In this document: positions 37,649-49,529 of the stretch, piece by piece
Layout: every line of letters begins with the position of its first letter
Numbering within the stretch: the first letter of the stretch is position 1
NCBI GenBank assembly: GCA_020630675.1
Contig: JAHDIR010000002.1
Coordinates: 1-64,000 of the forward strand
Reading direction: 5' to 3'
Length of the DNA stretch: 64,000 bases
Source of the DNA: Bdellovibrionales bacterium
Lineage (GTDB): Bacteria; Bdellovibrionota; Bdellovibrionia; Bdellovibrionales; UBA1609
Translations under genes and position numbers: made by a program
Notes under the pieces: generated by a model
Databases searched by the model: none
What the model was told of the DNA's origin: nothing
The model's input: the letters and a program-made list of their open reading frames with translations, nothing else

Positions 37649-38797
37649 TTATTCACTCGTATTACTTTTTTGTAAGCTTTGTAGATGAATAAAAGAAAGC
37701 AATTTATCTTTATCTTCTTCATTGATGACTAAATTTCTATTACCATTTTTTAATTTATTTAACTGCTCTTCTGAAAAAGAATTGCCACTAGATAGATATT
37801 GAAAATGTTTTTTATTTTTTTCAAAGTATAAGTATAAATCAAATTTTATTTTTTCTTCGCTTTTAAAATGTTGAGCACTCACTGATATTTTATCATCTTT
37901 CTTTTTAATTTTAACATCTGGTACTTTTGCAGATATAAAGTAAAAATTAAAAGCCCTACCTTTATAGCTTTTAGAGCCAATAAACTTAGGATTTAAATTA
38001 TTAAAATAATCTTTATCTATTTCAAATACACTTTTCGCATCTATTTTTTTTCCTTGTCTTTTTTCCAAGTAACTTTTTATCTCAATAATTTTTCCATCAA
38101 CAATTATATAGCCAGATTGATCCTCTAATTGAAATGGTAAAATGTTATAGTTCTCGCAATATTGATCAACTTCTTTAGAGCTAAGCCCTAACTTTTCCAT
38201 TAACTTTTGATTTTCTGATAAATAATTATTTTTATTTTCAGTGTGATTCGATACGTTCAGGTTTTCATTCAATTTAATATTGCTAGAATCATTAGATAGG
38301 TCTCGACCCTTAAGATGTATAATACGACCACTTTCATCTCTTTCTTTTCTTTTTTTCGAGGCATTCACTATACCGTCTTTTTTTAATATTAATACGTGCC
38401 CCTTTCTTTTCTTCTTTTTTGGATTGGAAGGTATTATTAACGAGCTCTTACCTTTCTCGATTTGAAAATAATGAAAATCTTTCTCTTGTCCTTTTAACGT
38501 AGACAAGCTTGCCCCAACTTCTTCAAAAGGGTGAACATCTAAATTATGTTGTTCCGATAAATTAGTAAAAAGTAGTTTTGAATAATTTTTTTCAATCTTG
38601 TCACTTATTAAAATCATCGCAGGCTTCTGTTTTTTTAAAAACAAATATAAATTTTTAACTGAAGAAAAGACCTTTACCTTCGTATTATTTTTTTTAAAAT
38701 TTTTAATCGTTTCTAGAACAGAATGAGTATTTTTATTGGAAACAAATAAGGCTACTAAGTTGGCATTATCTGGGTTTGTTTTTCTAGCAGCATCCAT
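37649..38797 (-). CDS. Protein of unknown function with a response-regulator-like N terminus
   Basis: A 382-residue cytoplasmic protein. The first about 110 residues alternate strands and helices (ANLVALFVSNKNTHSVLETI, KVKVFSSVKNLYLFL, KPAMILISDKIEK) like a receiver domain, but the acidic phosphorylation site is not evident. A lysine/arginine-rich segment follows (about 125-150; NPKKKKRKGHVLILKKDG), then an Asn/Ser-rich linker and a C-terminal domain rich in Lys and Phe. I do not recognise it. Confidence 0.5.
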   Translation of the reverse strand: MDAARKTNPDNANLVALFVSNKNTHSVLETIKNFKKNNTKVKVFSSVKNLYLFLKKQKPAMILISDKIEKNYSKLLFTNLSEQHNLDVHPFEEVGASLSTLKGQEKDFHYFQIEKGKSSLIIPSNPKKKKRKGHVLILKKDGIVNASKKRKERDESGRIIHLKGRDLSNDSSNIKLNENLNVSNHTENKNNYLSENQKLMEKLGLSSKEVDQYCENYNILPFQLEDQSGYIIVDGKIIEIKSYLEKRQGKKIDAKSVFEIDKDYFNNLNPKFIGSKSYKGRAFNFYFISAKVPDVKIKKKDDKISVSAQHFKSEEKIKFDLYLYFEKNKKHFQYLSSGNSFSEEQLNKLKNGNRNLVINEEDKDKLLSFIHLQSLQKSNTSE

Positions 38798-39100
38798 ATA
38801 GGTTCATCTTATTTTTTACAAGTTATGGTATACTTTAATTAAACCATAGCTAAATAATGCCAACAACTGGACCAGCTTAACAAAGGCCTTCTTAGCTATT
38901 TAAACTCTGAGAACTCGACTAAAGATGATTGTAAACTTTGCTAACAATAAGAGTTAAAAACTAAAGGCTAGTTACTTTATTTTAATGAGTCTCTTTATTG
39001 ATGTTACGAACAAAAGTACTTTAGCTTATAGCACAAACCAAAAAGGCCTTCTTTTTAAAGAAAGCCTTAACGGAATTTATTTTTTGAAAACTTTTAAGGC
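38798..39100. other. 303-base intergenic region
   Basis: No convincing gene or repeat is seen apart from the atpE terminator at its right edge. Its left part carries the presumed promoter of the unknown gene ending at 37649. Confidence 0.4.
39041..39068 (-). terminator. Probable terminator of the atpI-atpB-atpE transcript
   Basis: AAGGC-C-TTCTTT (39043 on) pairs with AAAGAA-A-GCCTT around a short TTAA-like loop, with a mismatch in the stem. On the minus strand several T follow (from AAAA at 39040-39043). Position, 33 bases past the atpE stop, fits. Confidence 0.65.
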
Positions 39101-39412
39101 TTAAATTTTACCTAAAAGTAAGAATGCAATAACGAATGCATAAATAACTAATGACTCAATAAGAACTAAACCAATGATCATTGGTACAAACATTTCTTTT
39201 TGAGCTTTAGGGTTTCTAGCAATACCTTCCATCGCTGATCCACCAATTTTAGCTTGAGCAAGAGCTCCACCAAGAGCTGCTAAACCAATAGCAATGGCAG
39301 CTGCAATAGCCACTAAACCCATGCTACCGTCTCCAGAAGCCATAGCTTCTCCTTGAGCAAAAGCCTGTGTACTGATTAAAGTTAATACCGATAAAATTGA
39401 CGCCTTTCTCAT
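39101..39412 (-). CDS. atpE: F-ATP synthase subunit c
   Basis: Rotor-ring subunit with two membrane helices. GAGGAG lies six bases before the second ATG, so the product starts MRKASILSVL and is 103 residues. It has a signal-peptide-like N terminus ending AFA, as in some deltaproteobacteria. The ion carboxylate is E86 in LVLIESLVIY; helix one carries Q53 (LAQAKIGG) and the loop ARNP. Q53, E86, S87 and Y91 line up with four residues of the Na+ site of Na+-driven rotors, though the adjacent threonine is Leu. Six bases downstream of atpB. Confidence 0.95.
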   Translation of the reverse strand: MRKASILSVLTLISTQAFAQGEAMASGDGSMGLVAIAAAIAIGLAALGGALAQAKIGGSAMEGIARNPKAQKEMFVPMIIGLVLIESLVIYAFVIAFLLLGKI

Positions 39413-39424
39413 TTGCATCTCCTC

Positions 39425-40114
39425 TTAGTGATCGTGCGATATAGCCATTGAAACATATATCATGGTTAAAATTGTAAAAACAAAAGCCTGCATTAAGCAG
39501 ACAAAAAGTCCTAAAAAATAAAATATAACAGGAACTCCATATGGAGCGAGCTCTAGAAAAATTCCCAAAACTGTGTGATCTCCCATCATATTACCCTGTA
39601 AACGTAAACCCAAACTTATAGGCCTTACGATATGACTGATAACTTCGATAATAACCATTAGTGGAGCTAAAAATATTACAGGCCCCAAAAATTGCTTGAA
39701 GTAAGAAACGCCATGCTCTTTTAATCCATACAAGTTGTAAACCAAGAATGAAAATACACCAAAAGCTAATGTTGAGTTTAGGTTGTCAGTCGCCGGAGTC
39801 ATACCTGGTAAAAGTCCAACTAGGTTGTTAACTAGAATAAAGAAAAAAGTTGCAGCAAATAAAGGAACAAAATGACGGCCCTTTTCTCCAACCACCATAT
39901 CAGATAATGAAACTACTAACTCGGTAAATACTTCAAAGATACCTTTAACAGAAAACTTACCTGAAGGCCTGACAGCAGCCTCACCGGTCCCAAGTGACAA
40001 CTTGGCTGTAATACCAAGAACAAGAATAAAAGTAGATGCAAGCACGGCTGTGGCGACATGTACATAGTCATGGCCAACACCAGGAATCAATTGTGTCCAA
40101 TTAAAATGAACCAT
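39425..40114 (-). CDS. atpB: F-ATP synthase subunit a
   Basis: Stator subunit forming the ion half-channels against the c-ring. The essential arginine is in SLGLRLQGNMMGDH; the last helices read VPVIFYFLGLFVCLMQAFVF. Length 229, about five to six membrane segments. It lies between the small accessory genes and atpE. Confidence 0.95.
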   Translation of the reverse strand: MVHFNWTQLIPGVGHDYVHVATAVLASTFILVLGITAKLSLGTGEAAVRPSGKFSVKGIFEVFTELVVSLSDMVVGEKGRHFVPLFAATFFFILVNNLVGLLPGMTPATDNLNSTLAFGVFSFLVYNLYGLKEHGVSYFKQFLGPVIFLAPLMVIIEVISHIVRPISLGLRLQGNMMGDHTVLGIFLELAPYGVPVIFYFLGLFVCLMQAFVFTILTMIYVSMAISHDH

Positions 40115-40119
40115 AATTT

Positions 40120-40485
40120 TTAACTTGCTCCTATTTTTTTATTCAATGAGAGGTCTAATGCTATTAAAATTACTAAAGTAAGAACAGCTGATAACCCTAA
40201 CATTAAAGAGACATTGTTATATAAATCACTATTAACTGCTCTATATATAATTAACCCTAAAATTGCGTACTTGAATACAATGACACTTAAAGCTAAGGCA
40301 ATTGTTTTTTTCAGAAAAATGCGACTCCATGCCCAAAGAATGACATAAAAATTACACATTGAAATAGTCACACCTAAAGCTAAAGATTTAAAATCCAAGG
40401 ATTCCACTACTTGTGGAATTAAAAAATAAACAGCTGACACACAAGCGCCTAATATTATTAGCTTTTTAACATTTAAAGAGTTCAT
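40120..40485 (-). CDS. Small membrane protein, ATP synthase subunit I-like (AtpI)
   Basis: A 121-residue protein with about four hydrophobic helices, just upstream of atpB. Size, topology and place match the AtpI family, which assists c-ring assembly or ion supply in other bacteria. The sequence itself is poorly conserved, so the name rests largely on context. Confidence 0.65.
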   Translation of the reverse strand: MNSLNVKKLIILGACVSAVYFLIPQVVESLDFKSLALGVTISMCNFYVILWAWSRIFLKKTIALALSVIVFKYAILGLIIYRAVNSDLYNNVSLMLGLSAVLTLVILIALDLSLNKKIGAS

Positions 40486-40496
40486 GCTGTTCCTTG

Positions 40497-40706
40497 TTAT
40501 TTATCTTCATCAGCTTGGAACTTTCTCAATAGAATAATTAAATGATAAAGCCAACCTAATAATGTAAGAAAGCTCAAACCAGCAATAATCAGTCCTTTTG
40601 AGTCATATTTGCTTTCTAAGGCTTGCCCAATAAATACAGAAGCCAACATCATGGCCACAAGTTCAAAACCCATAGCCATAAATACAATACCTTTTTTTGA
40701 TTTCAT
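40497..40706 (-). CDS. Small two-helix membrane protein, AtpZ-like
   Basis: A 69-residue protein with two hydrophobic helices (GIVFMAMGFELVAMMLASVF and IIAGLSFLTLLGWLYHLIIL) and a charged C terminus (RKFQADEDK). This fits the AtpZ/AtpI accessory family found at the head of atp operons. It overlaps the upstream lipoprotein gene by four bases. Confidence 0.65.
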   Translation of the reverse strand: MKSKKGIVFMAMGFELVAMMLASVFIGQALESKYDSKGLIIAGLSFLTLLGWLYHLIILLRKFQADEDK

Positions 40707-41527
40707 CGCCTTAAACCCTTTGCACCTGGTCGATTTTCTTCAATTTTTTGTAAACTCATTATTTTACTCTCTATAAATTCTTTATCATTTACAGAACTTT
40801 TTTTAAGTACTTTTAGGTAGTCTATAGCTTTAGTTAATTGACCCAAACTCTCATAAGCCGCTATTAAATTTACATACAACCGTTGTTGAATAGATTTTGT
40901 GGGATATTCTTTAGTTAGTCGCTCAAATAATTTTACGGCTCGATTATATTGCTTATCACTTTGGTAAGAGTTTGCTTGCATTAATAGTAATATAAATTTT
41001 TCTTCTGAATTAATATCAGGTAATTGAAGGATACTGTCGACTTCAATGGCTACTTGGTAGTAATTTCCTAGTTTTTGATAACTACGGGCAATGATTTTTA
41101 TAGTTTCTACTTTAAAGTTGGTGTCTTCTTTTTCTAAATCAATCAACTTAGCCTCACCAATTGCTGACTTATAATTGTTAAAGTTTTCTAAGTAAAGTCT
41201 TGCTATAAGCAATTGATATTTGTTTTTTTCTTGTTGGCTTTCTACGGAAATGGCTAATTTTTTGTAGGCCTTAATTGCTTCGATTGGTGAGTTTAAATAA
41301 ATTAAATATATATTGGCTTGCTCCACTAAAGAAAAATGAAGATCTTGTTTTAATTTGGAAGAACTTTCTATTTTTTCCAGGCTTTTTAATGCTAATTTAT
41401 ATTTCTTTTTTATTTTAAGATCTTTATAAATTCTCATTTCATTTTTTATAGAATCTAAGTCACAGCTATTTAACTGTAGTAAACAGATCATATAAAAAAA
41501 TATCTTCAATAACTTTAGTTGTTTCAA
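40703..41527 (-). CDS. TPR-repeat lipoprotein
   Basis: Lipoprotein signal with cysteine in LNSC (C22). The mature part is a string of about six helix-turn-helix TPR-like repeats (AIKAYKKLAISV, IIARSYQKLGNYYQVAIEV, YNRAVKLFERLTKEYP, AAYESLGQLTKAIDYL). TPR lipoproteins usually act as assembly scaffolds at the outer membrane. Its stop overlaps the AtpZ-like start, so it may share the transcript with the atp genes. Confidence 0.8.
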   Translation of the reverse strand: MKQLKLLKIFFYMICLLQLNSCDLDSIKNEMRIYKDLKIKKKYKLALKSLEKIESSSKLKQDLHFSLVEQANIYLIYLNSPIEAIKAYKKLAISVESQQEKNKYQLLIARLYLENFNNYKSAIGEAKLIDLEKEDTNFKVETIKIIARSYQKLGNYYQVAIEVDSILQLPDINSEEKFILLLMQANSYQSDKQYNRAVKLFERLTKEYPTKSIQQRLYVNLIAAYESLGQLTKAIDYLKVLKKSSVNDKEFIESKIMSLQKIEENRPGAKGLRR

Positions 41528-41592
41528 ATCTATCCAATATATTTAAAAATTCTAGCCATAAAATGTCTAAACTTGTTAAACTTTAGTTGTTT

Positions 41593-42066
41593 CTAAGAGG
41601 GTTTGTTAATTTCTAATATTGTGAAGTAGGAATCTTCTTTAGGTTTTTTGACTACCACCTCGTCACCTACCTTTTTACCAAATAAAGCTTTTGCTAAAGG
41701 AGATTGCCAAGAGATTTTATTTTCTCTAGGGTTAAACTCATCTTTACCAACAATTTGAAATTCCTTCACATTACCGTCATCATCTTCTAACGAAACAAGA
41801 CTACTAAAAACAACTTTTGAAGTATCAATTTCTGAAGGCTTAACGACCAAAGCAGACTCAATTTTATCTCGTAAACGTTTTAGGCGAGCATCTATTTGTC
41901 GAAGTCTTTTTTTTCCATAAATGTAATCGCCATTTTCACTTCGATCACCATTGCCAGCTGCCCATGTGATCGTTTCGACGAGTTTAGGCCTCTCCTGGTA
42001 GTAAAGTTCTTTAAACTCTTCTTGAAGTTTTTTAAAACCACCAGGAGTAATGTAATTCTTAGACAT
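41593..42066 (-). CDS. greB: Transcription elongation factor GreB
   Basis: Rescues backtracked RNA polymerase by stimulating transcript cleavage. N-terminal coiled coil with ITPGGFKKLQEE and the acidic tip region GDRSENGDYIYGKKRLRQID; the YIYGKKRLR wording is GreB rather than GreA. C-terminal FKBP-like domain ends KEDSYFTILEI. Length 157. It follows gyrA by one base and is presumably co-transcribed. Confidence 0.92.
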   Translation of the reverse strand: MSKNYITPGGFKKLQEEFKELYYQERPKLVETITWAAGNGDRSENGDYIYGKKRLRQIDARLKRLRDKIESALVVKPSEIDTSKVVFSSLVSLEDDDGNVKEFQIVGKDEFNPRENKISWQSPLAKALFGKKVGDEVVVKKPKEDSYFTILEINKPS

Positions 42067-42067
42067 A

Positions 42068-44512
42068 CTATTCGTTATCAGGGTTATCTTCGTTAATTAC
42101 AGCTATACCTGTTACATATTCATCAGGCTTTAAGTTAATCAGTCTAACTCCTTGTGTATTTCTACCAAATGTGGAAATTCCACTACAAGCCATTCTTATA
42201 GCTTGTCCTTCATTTGTTGTAATTATAATTTCATCTGACTCTTTCACTCGACGAGCTGTCACAACTTCACCAACCTTATCAGTGATTTTTTGAGTGATAA
42301 TACCTACTCCGCCTCGACTTTGAGCTCTATATTCATCTAAAACAGTTCTTTTACCGTAACCACCTTTTGTCACGATAAGTAAAGTATCAGTACAACCTTT
42401 AGGAACTAAAGCCATTCCTATCACTTGATCTTCTTTACCTAAAGTTATGCCTTTTACTCCTCGAGCTGAACGCCCCATTCCACGAACAGCGCTTTCATCA
42501 AATCGAATAGACATACCTTCTCTAGTAACAATCAAAACGTCATCAGAAGACGAGCTAACTTTCGCATCAATTAAATTATCTTCTAAGTCTGTTGATAACG
42601 CAATAATTCCTGATGGTCTTGGTTTAGAGAACAACTCTAAAGAAGTTTTTTTAATAATTCCTTTTTCTGTCAACATCACAATGTAGTTTTCTTTCTTAAA
42701 CTCTTCTACTGCTAGGACAGCTTTAACGCCTTCGCCTTGGTTTAATTGAACTACGTTTTTAATAGATCTTCCTTTAGAGGTTCTTGAACCTTGAGGTAGT
42801 CTATGAACTTTTTGCCAATATAATTTTCCACGATCAGAAAAAACTAAAAGACTACTATGTGTATTTGCAGAAAATATTTTCCATACAAAATCTTCTTCTT
42901 TAGAACCAGATCCTTTTACACCCTTTCCGCCTCTTTTTTGTAACTTATATTGTTCTACTGGAATTCTTTTAATGTTTCCAGCATAGGTCATAGATACAAT
43001 TACTTCTTCTTTGGAGATCAAATCTTCAATTTGAACTTCACCTTCAGCTTCTTCTAATTTAGTCTTACGAGGGTCAGAGTATTTTTCTTTAATTTCTGTA
43101 AGCTCTTCAACAATGATTTTAAATATTTCATTTACATCACTTAAAATGAAACGAAGTCTTTCAACTTCTTTAATAATCGCGGCCAACTCATCTAAGATTT
43201 TTTGTCTTTCTAAACCAGTAAGTCTCTGTAAACGCATTTCAAGAATAGCTTTTGCTTGTTTTTCAGAAAAACTAAATTCAGATATTAGACTTGCCATCGC
43301 TACGGATGTTTCTTTACTTGCACGAATAATGGAAATAACTTTGTCAATTTCGTCTAAAGCAATTTTAAGACCTTCTAAAATATGTGCTCTAGCTTCTGCT
43401 TTTTTCAACTCAAATATACATCTATGAGTAACCACTTCTTTTCTGTGATCAACAAAAGCTTCCAACATATTTTTTAAATTAAAAACAACTGGCTTACTTT
43501 GACTATTTAAAGCCAACATAATTATACCAAAACTTGTTTGTAGCTGAGTGAATTTATAAAGTCGGTTTAGAATAACCTGAGCATTTTCATTTCTTTTTAT
43601 AGAAATAACAATTCTCATTCCTTCTCGGGAAGATTCATCTCTTATATCTGAAATGCCCTCTACCTTTTTATCCTTAACTAAATTTGCGATACTTTCAATT
43701 AACTTAGCTTTATTCACCTGGTAAGGAATTTCAGTCACAATAATTTGTTCTCTGTCTTTTTTCTCAACAATTTCTGTGACCGCTTTAAGGTGAATAATTC
43801 CTCGCCCTTTTTTATAGGCCGAAAGAATTCCTTGGCGACCAGATATTGTAGCTGCTGTTGGAAAATCAGGACCAGGAATAAATTTTATTAATTCATCAAT
43901 AGTTAGATCAGGGTTTTTAATTAACTCTATACAACCCGTTACAACTTCACCTAAATTATGAGGAGGAATATTGGTTGCCATTCCTACGGCAATACCTGCA
44001 GAACCATTTACTAATAAATTGGGAAATTTTGCCGGCAAAACATGTGGAATTAAAAGAGAATCATCGTAGTTAAAATCCCAAGCCACAGTTTCTTTATCAA
44101 TATCTTCCAAAAGCTCTTCGGCCAATTTAGTCATACGAATTTCAGTATAACGTTGAGCTGCTGGAGAATCGCCATCGATAGAGCCAAAGTTTCCTTGACC
44201 ATCAACAAGTGTGTACCTTAGTGAAAAGTCTTGCGCCATTCTAACAATAGTATCATAAACCGCAGTATCACCATGTGGGTGATACTTACCAATTACATCA
44301 CCAACGATACGCGCTGATTTTTTATAAGGTTTATTGTGTTGGTTACTGAGCTTTTCCATTGCAAACAATACACGTCTATGAACAGGTTTTAAACCATCAC
44401 GAACGTCAGGCAGTGCTCTACCAACGATAACACTCATCGAGTACTGTAAATAAGCATCTCGCATTTCTTTATTGATATCAATATTTGTAATTTGACCTTG
44501 ATTCATATCCAT
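42068..44512 (-). CDS. gyrA: DNA gyrase subunit A
   Basis: Breaks and rejoins DNA in the gyrase A2B2 complex. The catalytic tyrosine is Y122 (AAQRYTEIRM). The quinolone-resistance region reads HPHGDTAVYD, so position 83 is Thr, as in some naturally wild-type species. The C-terminal beta-pinwheel has a GyrA box variant, QKRGGKG. Length 814 is normal. It lies 47 bases downstream of gyrB. Confidence 0.97.
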   Translation of the reverse strand: MDMNQGQITNIDINKEMRDAYLQYSMSVIVGRALPDVRDGLKPVHRRVLFAMEKLSNQHNKPYKKSARIVGDVIGKYHPHGDTAVYDTIVRMAQDFSLRYTLVDGQGNFGSIDGDSPAAQRYTEIRMTKLAEELLEDIDKETVAWDFNYDDSLLIPHVLPAKFPNLLVNGSAGIAVGMATNIPPHNLGEVVTGCIELIKNPDLTIDELIKFIPGPDFPTAATISGRQGILSAYKKGRGIIHLKAVTEIVEKKDREQIIVTEIPYQVNKAKLIESIANLVKDKKVEGISDIRDESSREGMRIVISIKRNENAQVILNRLYKFTQLQTSFGIIMLALNSQSKPVVFNLKNMLEAFVDHRKEVVTHRCIFELKKAEARAHILEGLKIALDEIDKVISIIRASKETSVAMASLISEFSFSEKQAKAILEMRLQRLTGLERQKILDELAAIIKEVERLRFILSDVNEIFKIIVEELTEIKEKYSDPRKTKLEEAEGEVQIEDLISKEEVIVSMTYAGNIKRIPVEQYKLQKRGGKGVKGSGSKEEDFVWKIFSANTHSSLLVFSDRGKLYWQKVHRLPQGSRTSKGRSIKNVVQLNQGEGVKAVLAVEEFKKENYIVMLTEKGIIKKTSLELFSKPRPSGIIALSTDLEDNLIDAKVSSSSDDVLIVTREGMSIRFDESAVRGMGRSARGVKGITLGKEDQVIGMALVPKGCTDTLLIVTKGGYGKRTVLDEYRAQSRGGVGIITQKITDKVGEVVTARRVKESDEIIITTNEGQAIRMACSGISTFGRNTQGVRLINLKPDEYVTGIAVINEDNPDNE

Positions 44513-44559
44513 TTTTTTACCTTTAAAAAGTATTTTATAAAATTCTTAAGTAACGAAAA

Positions 44560-48145
<3,586 letters not shown>

Positions 48146-48146
<1 letters not shown>

Positions 48147-49273
48147 TAAATTTTCATCGGCATGATGACACAAGTATATCCATTATCTTTATTTGGTTTC
48201 ATTAGCCCAGGAGACAAATGATCTTTAAAAGATAAATCTATGTCTACTTCATCTATGCTTGTTAACACATCCAAAATATAACGAGCATTAAATCCAATTT
48301 TAAAATCTTTGCCTTTATAATCAACATCTAGTTCTTCTTTAGCATCACCTAGATCAGGGTTATTGGATGTTATTTCCATTTTACCACCTGAAAAGTTTAA
48401 AGTAACACCTTTTGATTTTTGATTTGATAATAATGAAACTCTTTTTAACGAAGATAAAAGTTCTTCTCTGTTGATAGAGATATTCTCTTTTAAGTTTTGT
48501 GGAATAAGCTGTTTATAATTTGGATACTTACCTTCAATTAGTCTAATCATTAAAACTGTGGCGTCAGTTTTAAATAAAAGTTGAGCTCCTTCAATAGCCA
48601 TTTCTATTTCATCGTAATCACAACTATCAATTAATTTTTTAATTTCGTATAACCCTTTTCGAGGAATAATAACTCCATTTTGCATTGGAACTTTTAAATC
48701 ATTATTTTTTTCAAAGGTTCTTTGAATAAGACTAAGACGGTGACCATCTGTGGCCACCATTTTAAACTTCCACGATGAACCTTCTAAAAAATTTTCAAAA
48801 TAAACTCCATTTAGGTGATATCTAGTTTCATCGTTGGAAACGCTGTAAATTGTTTTCTCAATCATTTCTTTTAACAGGCTTGATTGAATTTTAGTGAATT
48901 CATTTGTTTCAAATGTGGGAAACACTGGGTATTCATCTGGATTAATACCAACAATGTTATATCTAGATTTGTTTTGTTGAATTTTTAACCAATTATTTTT
49001 TTGTTTCTCAAAAAAGAGAGTTCCTTCAGAAAGTTCTTTTGTGAGTTCATAAAGGTTTTTTGCTGAGATAGCGACCTTACCTTCTGTTTTAATCACTGCC
49101 GGACACTTATCGGTTAAACTGACTTCTAGGTTGGTTGCAAAAATTTTAATATGATTATCTTTTGCCTCAAGCAATACATTTACAAGAACAGGCATAGTGT
49201 TTCTTTTCTCAACAATATTTTGTGCCCTTGTTATCATTTTTAAAAAGTCTTCTTTCTCGACTTCAAAGATCAT
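48146..49273 (-). CDS. dnaN: DNA polymerase III sliding clamp (beta subunit)
   Basis: Ring-shaped processivity factor. Three-fold repeated clamp domains: N-terminal MIFEVEKEDFLKMITRAQNIVEKR, then FKMVATDGHRLSLIQ and C-terminal SPGLMKPNKDNGYTCVIMPMKI. Length 375. GAGGAG ribosome site. First gene leftward from the origin, coupled to recF. Confidence 0.97.
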
Positions 49274-49529
49274 ATTTCATCTCCTCTTTAATTCATTATT
49301 TTAATTTAAATATTTTATCTTGCCCTAATATACTATTAATGTATTTATATTTAAGTAGTAGTAGTAGGGGCGTTAGTAACTCATTTAACCACTTAACCTA
49401 TTGTTTTTACTTCATTTTTGCTGTGGATAAAACAGCTGATTTTTCCACAGAATTCCCCATATTTTTGTGGGTAAGTACTATCCACTTTTTGTAGACAGAC
49501 TTAAGAACAGGATTATCCACAACCCTTAT
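49274..49529. other. Chromosomal replication origin (oriC) between dnaA and dnaN
   Basis: The 256-base spacer is laid out like a bacterial origin. Left side (49280-49352) is very A/T-rich and suits the unwinding element. Next come a DnaA-trio array and a G-rich patch, then a cluster of DnaA boxes: perfect at 49422-49430 (reverse) and 49513-49521, one mismatch at 49441-49449, 49466-49474 (reverse) and 49526-49534, two mismatches at 49385-49393 and 49478-49486. Position between dnaA and dnaN, amid gyrA/gyrB/recF, agrees. It also holds the dnaN promoter. Confidence 0.85.
49353..49370 (+). repeat. DnaA-trio array with G-rich boundary
   Basis: AAG followed by four TAG triplets, then GGG. Five consecutive trinucleotides fit the DnaA-trio consensus (3'-G/A-A-T/A-5'), the single-strand landing track for DnaA. 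The order is A/T-rich DNA, trios, G-rich patch, then DnaA boxes on the 3' side, the arrangement described for Bacillus. Confidence 0.7.
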
